Shown piece after piece: positions 11,701-22,200 of a stretch of 64,000 bases of DNA. Source of the stretch: Apostichopus californicus (lineage: Eukaryota > Echinodermata > Holothuroidea > Aspidochirotida > Stichopodidae); contig JAIPMN010000012.1 of the NCBI GenBank assembly GCA_020650975.1, positions 1 through 64,000 of the forward strand, read 5' to 3'. Position 1 is the stretch's first letter. Each line of letters opens with the position of its first letter. The notes under the pieces were generated by a model. The model did no database searches, had not been told where the DNA came from, and was given only the letters and a program-made list of their open reading frames with translations. The translations under genes and the position numbers were made by a program.

Positions 11701-12953
11701 TCTTGAATAAGATGTTTCTCCATACCCTATGAAATTTTAACAAACCAATAATTTTTACTCAAGCTTTACAATTTCTCTTACCTTCTTTCTCCATGGTAAA
11801 TCTGGTTGCCCATAGTCATAGCGGAGTTCTTCACCATCTTTAATGTCAGTTAGGGCAAACAAACAAAGACAAACTCTTCCCTCAATTTGTTGTCTCTTCA
11901 TAACAGAATTGGCCTCTCTGCCAATCCCATCATTTACCATCTTTGCTACACAGGCTGTGTCTGTAGCATCAATACTGTGGGCAATAAATTGAAAGTGTAC
12001 ATGGATTGATAAAACAATAAAGAGTGATTATGAAACCACAGGAGCAGGACTGGACAACTAAAAAAGTTGACACACTGTATGGAGAGCTGCATAGACACAC
12101 CACCCATTCAAGCCAAAATGAATTTGACAGATATAATAGGAAAATGAATGTAACACTCTGGAGGAACTTGATTCAATTAATATGTTTTGTTATTAAGGTA
12201 CATTTGATGTACATTTGAAGTTAATTTAGGCTACTCCCTGAAAAATACTAGTGCATTTCTGTTTCCTAATCACAAATTAGCAAGTAGTGCAAAATTCGAA
12301 CACTTGATGTTGTTGAATATTTATGAAAATAATATTCATTTTTTAAATTGTTATCTTTGATGTTGTGAAAAGTCATAAAGAAAAATAAACATATACAGAC
12401 CAGAAAATGGGAAGCAAACATTTTACAGGAGGAAAGGTAGTTGAGAGATACATTTTAGATAACTTTCTGTACACTTTCCCTCCAAATCAGCTACAAACAT
12501 GCATCCTGCAAAGATTCCCAATAAGAACTGCCTCAGCAGTAGCAATTTCCACCAAAAATGTCTTTAATCGGCAGAAAAAAGGTTAATATTTGGAATTTCC
12601 TTAAAAGTGGGACGTCAACTAAGGAAAAATACAAATATAAACCATTTTTTCTGCCGATTAGAGATATGTGTGGTGGAAATTGCTGCTGCTGGGGTAGTTT
12701 TTATTGAAAATCTTTGCAGGATGCAAATTTAAAGATGATTTGGAGTGATACTGTACGGGAAGTCTCTCAACTACATATCCTCCTTAAACTTACCATTGTA
12801 TAATTCCATCATTCTTGTAAAAGTACATGAAGGTGTTGCCATCTTTCTTAGTTTTAGTTCTCTTGGATGCCTCCTCAGGAGAAATTATTTCCCCTCTATA
12901 TTCTAGGAGGAAAACACTTTGCTTGAATTCCTTTGTTGAAAAAACTCCGCTTC
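5107..12953 (-). CDS. SET domain / zinc finger / tyrosine-recombinase-like fusion gene (5' end missing)
   Basis: Seven exons on the minus strand join without a phase conflict: 12953-12794, 11974-11782, 10094-10022, 9766-9672, 8898-8835, 7904-6739 and 5774-5107, about 805 codons in total. In order they give a SET methyltransferase domain ending GEELRYDYG, three short acidic and lysine-rich linkers, a C2H2 and a C2HC-type zinc-binding motif, and a tyrosine-recombinase catalytic fold (GKRGRKVPL, LRKYTAT, HLGH...H...HY). SET domains of this KMT5A-like type methylate lysines. The recombinase half resembles an expanded family of unnamed metazoan proteins probably descended from mobile tyrosine recombinases. 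The canonical SET NHS motif is replaced by a stretch around VNDGIGREAN, so activity is uncertain. One frame slip lies in the large exon, between about 6865 and 6900. The first exon was not found. That the exons form one transcript is inference from phases, order and strand. Confidence 0.65.
5775..6738 (-). other. Intron of SET fusion gene
   Basis: Between the zinc-finger exon and the recombinase exon. It holds a G homopolymer of about 13 (near 6088) and AT-rich DNA; no additional exon is seen. Confidence 0.5.
6739..7904 (-). CDS. Zinc-finger and helical exon of SET/recombinase fusion gene, with a frame slip
   Basis: Acceptor CGTTACTTCAG, donor TTCA/GTAAGT. It opens DEREEGIYVRTSSSGPRKNA, then a C2H2-like motif CLFCDKLHTKISLHHLRSH and, further on, CPTCLGYYMTEDLRWHAAYF followed by C. 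Next comes a long lysine-rich helical region (KKEKEANDFVKLMAADWSDR). Near 6865-6900 the frame ends at a stop (LDEEILESL), while the neighbouring frame continues with family-like LLKDLVTVEERSTIYRRGQN and LALTKLTFFNNDG. This implies a one-base insertion, a two-base loss, or a sequencing error. The exon's donor is in phase with the next exon only from that second frame. Confidence 0.75.
7905..8834 (-). other. Intron of SET fusion gene with an unexplained open frame
   Basis: A minus-strand frame at 8414-8611 reads GHNILIGETENVVDKFDLNP and has coding-like composition. It has no recognisable domain and no clean phase-compatible splice pair. A poly-C run sits near 8566. An upstream acceptor (CCATTTTCTGTAG, about 8708) opens a short frame that soon stops. 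Confidence 0.3.
8835..8898 (-). CDS. Acidic linker exon 3 of SET fusion gene
   Basis: Acceptor GATCTCTTTCAG, donor CGAG/GTGAGC; phase 0 in, phase 1 out. It encodes HSAKYVHSDDSEESTEKSEH plus R. Phase 1 fits the next large exon directly, giving SEHR-DEREEGIY. Confidence 0.6.
9672..9766 (-). CDS. Charged linker exon 2 of SET fusion gene
   Basis: Acceptor CTATGTTTCAG, donor AAAA/GTAAGT; phase 1 in, phase 0 out. It encodes DEHSSDEKKREVTRGRNSEM followed by KTKSQANSAKRK. The lysine- and arginine-rich end could act as a nuclear signal, but that is inference. Confidence 0.6.
10022..10094 (-). CDS. Acidic linker exon 1 of SET fusion gene
   Basis: Acceptor TTCTTCTAG, donor AGAG/GTGAGA; phase 0 in and 1 out. 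It encodes DMPESIGKHHPQFEEESGEH followed by FDNR. It follows directly and in phase from PWRKK of the SET exon. Low-complexity acidic sequence, probably a flexible linker. Confidence 0.6.
11782..11974 (-). CDS. SET domain exon 2 (catalytic C-terminal half)
   Basis: Acceptor GCCCACAG, donor AAG/GTAAGA; phase 2 in, phase 0 out, 193 nt. It encodes CIDATDTACVAKMVNDG, then CLCLFALTDIKDGEELRYDY and ends PDLPWRKK. The GEExxYDYG box is the SET signature around the catalytic tyrosine. The usual NHS/NHC motif is not present; VNDG stands in its place. Confidence 0.85.
12428..12785. repeat. Foldback (long inverted repeat) element beside a SET-exon donor
   Basis: The left arm (12428-12595: GGAGGAAAGGTAGTTGAGAGA ... 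CATCCTGCAAAGATT ... TAATCGGCAGAAAAAA) is mirrored by the right arm (12640-12785: TTTTTTCTGCCGATTA ... AATCTTTGCAGGATG ... TCTCTCAACTACATATCCTCC). A central spacer of about 45 bp separates them. The structure looks like a foldback or MITE-type DNA transposon. It ends only a few bases from the GTAAG donor at 12789-12793. I found no clear target duplication. Confidence 0.75.
12794..12953 (-). CDS. SET domain exon 1 (N-terminal half)
   Basis: Acceptor TTGACAG, donor TG/GTAAGT. It encodes GSGVFSTKEF...FLLEYRGEIISPEEA and ends in FMYFYKNDGIIQ, with phase 1 in and phase 2 out. The GxGVF and EYRGE motifs are the conserved start of a SET domain, as in KMT5A. The preceding exon, which should supply the first G of GSG and the start codon, was not identified. 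Confidence 0.8.
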
Positions 12954-13170
12954 CTGTCAAGACATCAAAAAAGAAATGGATGAAAAAGATTTTCTGATAC
13001 AGGGAAAGAAAATAGAAAATTCTGTGATGTTACGTTCAATGTGTTAAATCTTGGAGAGCCTCACTCCCCTGTGCCATATCGGATTGGAAACAATCACAGA
13101 TTACCTTACAGATGGTGTTCCGCATGCTCACCCTCATCCCTCAATCTGTACAACCGTTTTTATGATACAG

Positions 13171-13194
13171 TAAGGTTAAGGTTAAGGTTAAGGT
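13171..13194 (-). repeat. (TTAACC)n tail of LINE
   Basis: Four units of GGTTAA on the plus strand, directly after the LINE 3' region. A short tandem tail is typical of L2/CR1 group insertions. Confidence 0.6.
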
Positions 13195-14180
13195 GGTAAC
13201 ACTTGGTAAAGCGCACATTACTGTTTAAACACAAAATGGCGCTGAACAACAATACAATTATAAAAACGATTTCTTAAATAAGTGAGTCTTCAAAGCAACT
13301 TTAAAAGTTCTGATGGTCTTCGAATTTCTTGTGTCGACGGGGAGAGCGTTCCAAAGTCTGGGGCCAGCGATGCTGAAAGAGCGGCCTGCGAAACATTTGC
13401 GGCGTGTGAAAGGAACTTTGAGAAGGATGCCCTTTGACGAGCGTGTTGAACGACCAGGTGTCTTAATTTCCAGCAACTCGGACAGATAAGCTGGTGCTGA
13501 ATTATGTATACACTTATAAACGAGGAGGAGGATCTTGTACTCAGCACGGACATTGACGGGGAGGATATGCAGCTCCTTCAATGCTGCGGAGGCACTGACA
13601 TATTTTGATCTGCCGAGAATAATTTTAGCCTTGTAATTTTGGATCCTTTGTAGAGGATGAAGTGTGGAGGCCGGGAGGTTGATAAAAGACCATTGCAATA
13701 ATCCATATGGGAGAAAATCATGGCATTTGCAATTTTGAGACATGTCGACTTGTCCAAATATTTCCGGATCTTCTTCAGATTAAACATGGCGATTTCATCC
13801 ATGTAAACACCTAGTAGCTTCACACTATCAGTACGACGGACGGGAGTGTCCCCAATGGATAAAACGTCTGTATTGCACTTTGGTAGTTGGCGATTGCTTC
13901 CAAAAACGATAAACTCCGATTTTTCATCATTCATCTTAAGACGGTTAAATTGCATCCAGAGTTTCACATTTTCTAGAGTTGATGAAAGACCCCTGATTGA
14001 CTCCAATTCCGAAGAAACATCTCCGGGTTTAAAACTGGAGTAGATACTGTGGTCATCGGCGTAGCCAATGAGGAATTGGTCATCACTGATACATGTGTTC
14101 ATTGTGCTAGTATAGCAGGTGAAATATACTGGTCCATTTATACTACCCTGTGGTACGGAGAAATTGACCTTCATCGGCGT
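13171..14180 (-). mobile_element. 5'-truncated CR1/L2-like LINE
   Basis: The minus-strand frame 14174-13578 holds reverse-transcriptase sequence with SVPQGS, FLIGYADDHSIY (YADD catalytic box) and KLLGVYMD. A second frame (13743-13258) continues with INLPASTLHPLQRIQN, AGPRLWNALPVDTRNS and FKVALKTHLFKKSFL before a stop. This is the usual C-terminal end of CR1/L2/Jockey-group RTs. The reading passes from one frame to the other near 13695, so the copy is dead. The 3' end carries a (TTAACC)n tail at 13171-13194. Only about the last third of ORF2 remains. Confidence 0.85.
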
Positions 14181-15326
14181 AGAAAGTGATTTGTTTATAC
14201 AAACATACGTATATACAAATGCCTTTTTTTAACATGCTGACTACATCCCCCTCCCTATTCCCCAGGCCTGACGATAAGGGGATCAAGGGGCTAGAGCGTC
14301 GGGCCCACGGGTCAAGAATGGTCCGGCAAATTTAGCGAAAAGGAAAAGGAAAATTGCATCCTCAGTTCATGATATACTTGCAACGAAACAAGACGAGTTA
14401 CAAAGGTGACCTGCTGACGTAATTGTCCCAGGGGCCCGACCAGCCTCTCGACGCATCTGAACTAGAGACCCTATAGTAGGAGGTCTCTAATCTGCACCCC
14501 ACCGGCCTCAGCTCAGATTGTAGTTTTATTACTACACGCTGCTTGTAAATTAAACCGAATTAACCGTATTTCTTTAAGACAATCCAGCATAAATATGTAC
14601 GTGTTTCAGTTATAACGTTACGATAAAGAAATGTGTAGACAGGATAACGTTTTGTTTTATTTTACATCTTTCGAATACAACCCATTGTCTAAAGTTGACA
14701 TTGAAAACATTATGAAATATCGCCACCACACCACTTATATGTGTCGCATAAGTGTCGCAAACGTTGCGTATTATTAGAATAAAATAGAATAGAAAACTTT
14801 CTTGTCCATTTCAGAAAACAAAAACGGAAACTGATTTCCCGTCGACAGTAAACATAAAACAGTAGTGAATACAAACAAAACCATATACAATAAACAAGCT
14901 ATTAGTGAACAACTTCGAAAATAAAACTCAATAAGCAGAACCAGAACAGTAACAGAAGCAGCACAGAGAGTGACAGGCCACACACTGTTGCCAGATCGCT
15001 TTGCACGCGAGTTGAACAAGTTAAACAATCATAAGTGAGACATTTGCTGAGGAAGTTGCACGGTAGAATGGATAAAACCGCCACTCCCAAAACATGCTGA
15101 CTCACCTTCCTTTAAACTAATAAATGTAATTTTAGGTAATCACGATTTTGGCTGGTGGGCTGCATTCTTTTTGTGGGCCACACTTTGTCCACCTAAATCA
15201 TTCAGAAAAATAAATCCGAGCTCCCATCTACTAAACTTTACATAAAGTGCTTTTCAATTTCTGCAAGCATCTATCATATGTAGTAAAATTGATCTGATTT
15301 TCCTTTCTTCGGTACAGAGAAACTAT
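14181..15326. other. Intergenic, no gene recognised
   Basis: Short open frames only. The stretch near 14750-15110 has a donor-like site on the minus strand (about 15097), but no usable exon could be built. The missing first exon of the SET fusion gene may lie here or further right. Confidence 0.3.
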
Positions 15327-16026
15327 CAGGGCCGTAGCTACGGGGCGGGTGTCAATTAGGGTCATGTGTCCCCCCCCCCAAATTGTCACAGGCCACCCTC
15401 CCCCCTAAGTGGATCGAAAAAAAAATGAAAGAAAAGACTTAAGAAATAGAGAAAAGGCAAGGCAACGGGAGAAATTAGGAGGGAATTTTAATATAACTTT
15501 TGCAATGTAAAATGAAGTAAAACATTTGGTAAAATGTCTTAGAATTAAGTGTTATTTTACAGCGCGCATCGATTGCACTCATCGTAGGTAGGTGTCTTAT
15601 TATTACTTCTTGTTAGACATCTTTAGTGGAATTATTGTTCTAAAGTTCCCATACCATCATCCATCCTCCTCACTGCAAGCAAGAGTTATTATATAAAAAA
15701 ATGTTATTATATGCTATTAATTGCCATTATCAAAATAAAAATATTCAAATTGTTATTTTTGTGGTCTGTTTAGTGCACATCCAATGCCATTTTAACGTAG
15801 TTAAATGCTTCATTGTAATGCCCACAAGTTAGTAAATAAACCAGAGCTTCAGGGGCTATGTCCCCCTTCCCCACGGCCACATGGAGCGTTACCCTGGACC
15901 CCACGCCTTGGAGGGAGTGCTTCGCCTTCTGCCCGTTGGGTCATTCCAACCTGAAACCCACGTGTGCTCCCTCCCCACCCCCGCCCCCAAAAAAGGGGAA
16001 AGAGGAAAGTCTAGCTACGCCCCTAG
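15327..16026. mobile_element. Probable non-autonomous DNA transposon
   Basis: It starts CAGGGCCGTAGCTACG and ends with the near-inverse of that (TAGCTACGCCCCTAG). C-homopolymers lie just inside both ends. Size is about 700 bp with no transposase. TIRs starting CAGGG are typical of hAT elements, but I did not see a matching 8-bp duplication, so the ends or the superfamily may be off. Confidence 0.45.
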
Positions 16027-19000
16027 AAAATGTATGCTCAACTGTAATCAATACTATAAGTTCCGTCATTCTATGCTCATTAACCTTCACGGGGTTTGTA
16101 ACCAGGGGTCCTTTGTTTTAACTGCGGCTGCGTGATGTCATGGGTGATTGCGACACAATAATTCATAACAACACAGATTCAGACTTTTACTGCAAGTACT
16201 TCACCGAGTTGTTACGAGCTTCCTTGCAGCTGTACGGTATATCGAACGTACGTATAACTAAACCTTTGTACATCATCCGTGATAACGGATTAGACGACAT
16301 TTGATTCTTTTGTTACGGTAGGCGGTATAATAAGTTCACTTGATGCTTTATATTGTTAATACTGTCTAAATATTCAGATATTTAGTAATAACATACAAGG
16401 GACACTGCAATAACTGCTACAAGTTCAAAATGAACAGTTACTCGTTCGGATTTTACTTCGCAGGACTAAGTTATGCTAGGTCGTTACGTATACATTACAG
16501 GCCTAGGGCCTACGCCTAGTGAGGGCTAACTTTAGGCCTAGTAGTTAGCCTCGACAGCACAGCTTAGGCCGAGGCCAATGAACATAGACTTACTCCATTG
16601 TCTTTATTATAGCGTATATAGGCTAATGTTGTCGAACCAGTGAGTTTCAAACTACCTTAGCCGACATGGACGTGATAGTTGCAAATGATTAAGCAGGCTT
16701 AGACTGTTAAGTGTTAAAGACCCTACATTACATAAGTTCTCAAGTCAAAATATCAAGGACTTTTCTCCATCAAGATACCTATGAAGGCCCTAGCCATTGC
16801 TATGCTCAGGGTAGGTGCCAGTCATAAGATATGGGACATTGCATTATCATGTAACCAGTGATCACCCCTTTTGGACCACCGAGTTACGAGTCCAAAAGTG
16901 TAGGCCCCTATGTATTGCAGAAGTATGGTTACAATGCAAAATTTGTTTCATAACAAGTATACTTATTCAACAATACTGCCAGTCAATTTAGGATTTGACT
17001 ATAAAACTACACAGAATGGTATGTGCCGATAGATCATTTTTGGACTAATGGGTCATTTATTTGTTGATTCACCTGGTTTGCACCAAAATGTTAACTCACA
17101 AAGAGGAAATAACCTGAAGTCATAAAGTTAGCAATTCTCATCGGTGGCAATTTTTACTATTCTCAATAGTGGCTCAATACACTCTCCAAAGAGGTTCATA
17201 ATCTAACTCTGCAATTTACATTGAGGATCTGTACTAGCCAGCTGACTGCCCTTATTGCCAAATTCCCAACTGAAAATCATTTTTCAGTTTGTTGTGCATT
17301 GTCCATTTTATTGGTAGCAAACAATGTCTGTTGGTATATTTTTTTCAGTTTAGTCAATATTGTGCTTCTTGTCATATATAGACAGTATTGGATTCAGCAC
17401 TATTTTGGATGCAAAATCTAGGTATCAAAGAGGTTGTTTACCTTGAAAGACTGGTATTCTTCCATCTCCATACATCATCTGTTGAAGAAATCCACCTTTT
17501 CACTTTTTTAATGGTGCTCTCCAGCAGCTCTGTAGAGGGCACTGCCATATCAATTCTAACATACTCAATCTACTGTTTACAGATCTCTGAGTCAAATTAA
17601 CATGACTGTTTTGAAGAGCTAACAAGCATGCGAATACGCTGGTCAGTGGATATTGCTTGCACGCTGACACACTGGGTGATTGACAAGTTCATGGTCCCAC
17701 TTGTACAAGTTTGATGAACGAAAAACATGCCTTAGAAAGCAAAAGTTAATGTGCTTAACAAAGTTGCTTTACTTGTAAATTTGAAAAAAACTAGGTTCAA
17801 AAGATCTCTTCATCAAAAAGTTATGAGTAAATTGTATGTGATCAACTCATGGTAAGCACTGTTCTAATGAATAAACAGAAACTGCAATTTGTCTCAATTT
17901 GTTTCACTATCTAGAGAGGACTGGTTTAACAGAGCCCTCTGTTGATTTTGGGCATGGATGGAGAGCCCCCATTAGTCCAAGTCAGTCCGGCATCCTATGT
18001 TCACATTCCACAGTTGGGATAATACTAATGCCTCATAGTCATCTCATAATACAGATACCTCAAATAACTACAGTATATATATGTGTAATTAGCTATACAA
18101 TTTTCCAACTTGTTTGGATGAGTTCCCATGTATATACATTATTGTTACTTCAGTCTTCAAACACGGAGCACGCTGCAGTCAAATGTTCAAGTCACATGGC
18201 AGAACAACTTGTTACCTGCACTGCACTGTAACTTTAACAATGTTTCAAAGAAGATGTTACATGGAGAAAGAAGATGTAATACAGCTCACTGCAATGGAGT
18301 GCTCCCAGGCTATTAATTAGAGTAATTCTCTTGTAGGGGAAGGAAAATATCATACTATAACCCCCTCCCCCCCCACACACACACACACACACAAACACAC
18401 CCCTCTTTCCTTACAAATAAAATTTGTAGCAGATCTTAAAACCCCTTTCATGTCTTCTGTTGTGATTGTTGCGATTGATGAAGTTTAGTGACTTGATGGA
18501 TCATAAACAACCCTCATTCCATTTTCCAGGCTCCACATAACACTGTATTACTGTACATATTACATACATCTACTATATGTGATTTGCAGGTAGTGCTGAT
18601 ATTGGAAAAAGCAGAATCGCAAGTTTTATGGTGTATAGTACCAGAAACGATCGAAAACGCTGTTCATATTTTCCTGTGATGCTAATTAACTTGAACATTG
18701 CCAATCTAGACAAGTAACCATCAGTGCAAAACCAATCCTTTGTAGAAACAGCACTGTTCAACAGGGCCAAAGTTGTTTGTGTACAGGCCTGCATACAATG
18801 GTAACATCTTGCCAAAAAACCTTGAAAAATTTGCTTTCACGTATGAAGCTAACCTATTGTGGGGGGTACTAACTAACTACAATGACCATATTGTCAGAAT
18901 TTCAATTCGTATGAGTATTAGCTCAGTATGTCATTTTCAGTTCTTGTTTACCCACCATTTTCTCTTTAATGCAGAGTTCCTTTAGAAGTGTCTCACATTT

Positions 19001-19186
19001 CAACCAATTACAGTGAGGTGTATCCTGGGAAGTGCAGTCAATAACGATCAAAGGCCAAGCTAAAAATTCTGTGATGGAACCAAACTAGGACTTCAGAACG
19101 GATTGTTGCACTTGGTTTCCATAGTTTATATCTGGAAGTGGCCTTTTTTATTTGAAGAATATTTTTGAAATTTCAAAGTCACCAAA
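16027..19186. other. Intergenic; 5' flank of SERINC
   Basis: It contains a GGCCTA/CCTAG-rich patch at 16500-16570, a CA microsatellite after a C run at 18361-18402, and unique AT-rich DNA. A noncoding first exon and the promoter of SERINC should be here, but neither can be fixed from sequence alone. A sequence near 17455-17495 recurs in diverged form at 25015-25055. Confidence 0.35.
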
Positions 19187-19219
19187 ATGCCTTCAGAGAG
19201 TAACTGTTGTGTGGCAAAG
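19187..19219 (+). CDS. SERINC: SERINC coding exon 1
   Basis: Encodes [11 protein letters not shown] and ends AAG/GTAATT. The Cys pair and the downstream match to the family start make this ATG the best choice. The 5' UTR boundary is unknown. Confidence 0.8.
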
Positions 19220-22200
19220 GTAATTCTTTTTGTTCATTAACTTTCTTTTTAATTCAATCAATTAGCTATGGTATGTGAAGTATTCATTATGAATAATGAC
19301 TAATTGAAACAAATGTTGTTGTACTGTAGTTCATATCAGCTTTCAACTCGGCACTTTAAAATACAAAGCATTGATATATTACAGGTGCATTTGCAGCACA
19401 GAAGCACATTAGTGTCAATTTGACCTTTATGAACAATTAGCCAGTGTGAAATGAAGAGCCCACTGTGTTATACTGTATGTATATGAACACTGTGTCTAGT
19501 AACATAATGAGGTACATACAGTAGTCTGTTAATAAGTTCCAGAGGCTATCTGTCTTACAGTGGGATACTGTATCGGATATAATGTGGCTTAAATACATTT
19601 GAATGGTTGTATTGCCTTCACTTTCTAACCAGATCTTTACGTAAAACAAATTCTGGAAGATTGCTTAAATTATTTCGGGAAGAAAAAGTGAATTTAAACT
19701 TGTAATTAGCATTTACTGGCCAAGTTCACCTAATTATATTCCGGCCATTTGATTGGTCAATTGCTCGTCGATTGCATGCAAAATCCGCTCTATTGCACGC
19801 TATGAAATAGAACCATGCGTTATACTTTTTTTATGGCACTTTTTTCAATGGTAAGAGAGCAGAGAAACCTGTCTGTTCAAAACAATCAGTTGCATGAGTG
19901 CATTTTACATCCAATTATATCCAAATTTGAAGGTGTTGTATAAAACAAATAATGAATGGTTTCCATTCGTGCAATAGTGCAAATATTTCATTCGTTGCAA
20001 GATGTAATTTGTTCCATTCAACTCGGCTGCGCCTCGTTGAATGGAACATTCCATCTTTCAACTCATGAAATATTTGTACTATTGCACTCATAACCATTCA
20101 TTATTTGTATAATGTAACATAAAAGATGAACAGCAATTGGATTTTTATGTACTGTCCTGCAGTCCTGGAATATCGCTGAATTTGTACAAAGGCCCAGAAC
20201 AATTTTAATCGTATCTGTTTGGCATCCTGTTTGTTTCGACAGCTTGAACATAAGCTGTCTACAAGTAAAAGATAATTAAATTTCATCCATGAGTTACAGA
20301 TAAAGGCAACCCAGATCATTGAATAACGTTATACCCACAAATCTACATGAATATTATCATGTTGCACTGGGTTTTTATCTCGGACAAAATACTTGGTTCT
20401 GGATGAGAAGTTCTAAACTCTGACCAGGCTTGAAACATAGAACCACAGAAACACTGAGATACCTCCAAATATCACCACTCCCTTTAAAACAAACAGTGTG
20501 TACTAGGAATATATCTTTGATACCAAAATGGTTGGAGGGGGGGGGGGGGAGGCTGAAGTTCACATCAATACCAACTTCCCAGATTTCTTCGAAAAAAAAT
20601 ATGCTCATCGTATTAGTAAAATGTCAGGTACTGTAGTGTAGTTGCTTTTATAGTTTACTACTGCAATTCCAAATATACTATACTACCTATAACTTGAACT
20701 CTACAAATATATAACCTACAGATTACAGTAAATTACCCGTGAATGTTGATGTATTCTTCATGTCACCCTTAATAAGGCCCCTTTCATCATGAATAGTAGG
20801 TTAATGGTCATTAATATTGCTCCCATATATGCTAGAACGTGAAATAATGGTTGCTGAGTTTCAAACTCGACATTTATATGCTCGAATTTATATGCCATTC
20901 CCTAAAACAATTCCCAGTGGCAATGTATCCTTCAGTTTAACACTCACTCCCTTTTACAAATATCCCTGGGAATAATTTGAAGCACTCAAAATACAATATT
21001 GATGATCTCTACATTTTATCAAATTATAGCCAATGTAAATAATTAATTATGTATTAATATATGTATATATATCTGTCTGTATTTGATCTTTTAGCTGGAA
21101 TGTTGCTGCTGGAAACAACCCTTCTCCTTATGTTGTCTCCCACCATTGAAGGAATCATGCAGCACTCGCTTCATGTATATCATTTTCTTCATAATCAGTT
21201 CTGCGATATCATGTGCCCTCGTGTCCAAAACAGTGGAGGAAAGTCTTCTTCAGGTAAAATATTAAAAAATAATAATAATAATGATATGATATGGTAATTC
21301 ATGTAGCCCTATAAAGTTCTTGACTTCTAACCTACCCGAAAAAAATACCTGTTGGCTGATAGTTTTGAGCCAAACAGTTCAAAATGTACACTGATTTGTG
21401 AAACAATTTAATAATAATATGGAAATGGATCCATTTTGTTAATTGGAATTATTTCGTAGATTCTTTTAATTAATGCTGTTAGCATTTGATTGCCAATTTA
21501 TGAAAATGATTATTACTTTAATGTAACATAACAATTATTAATCAAGTTAAAACACCAGGCTAGAATTTTTTTATTGCCAAAACTCAAGAACAGAGAAGAT
21601 ACTGAACATACAGGTACAGTATGATATATCAACTGTATTGTTCTAAAAATGTGATTAATTGGATGATCGGTAGATGCTGGGAATGACTTGTCCGGTATCG
21701 CAAAATGGTTATGCAAATGGTTATGCAAAAAGGTCATACAACTAGATACAAGTTCACAGATGTCTTGTTTGTGCACAGCATTTATAATGAGGAAAATTTC
21801 AGTCATTAAAATGGCTACATAAAGTTAGAAAATTAATTTATTCACAGAGATGATGATACAATAGATGCCAAAAACAAAACAATGTGATCATTTTCCAATG
21901 GTCATACAGTATCTGTAATTGGAACTGGTAACAAGCTGTGGGCACCTGTATAGTACAATTCTATCTAGTAAGTTACACATTGTTCAACATTTCCACAAAA
22001 ACAGTGCCAAATTTCCTGCCTTTAAATCCAACACTTGGAACTGTCAGCTCAAATTACTGTTAGTGTGTGTAAACTGACATCTGTGAATCCCTTCCATCAC
22101 TGCATTGTTTGACTTAATGGGGTCTTCCTGTAGTACAATAACTACAAAACTTAAACCAGAAGTAACTTAGAAGGATCGTACTGTTTCCACGTCAAAGGTA

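Noticed and set aside
15098-15133. Possible first SET exon ending SLKEG before GTGAGT on the minus strand
   Set aside because: It would read well into GSGVF, but a stop lies just upstream and there is no ATG or usable acceptor.
21061-21297. 78-codon open frame with a membrane-like segment
   Set aside because: It overlaps SERINC exon 2 in another frame; the correct frame gives CSTRFMY and fits both splice phases.
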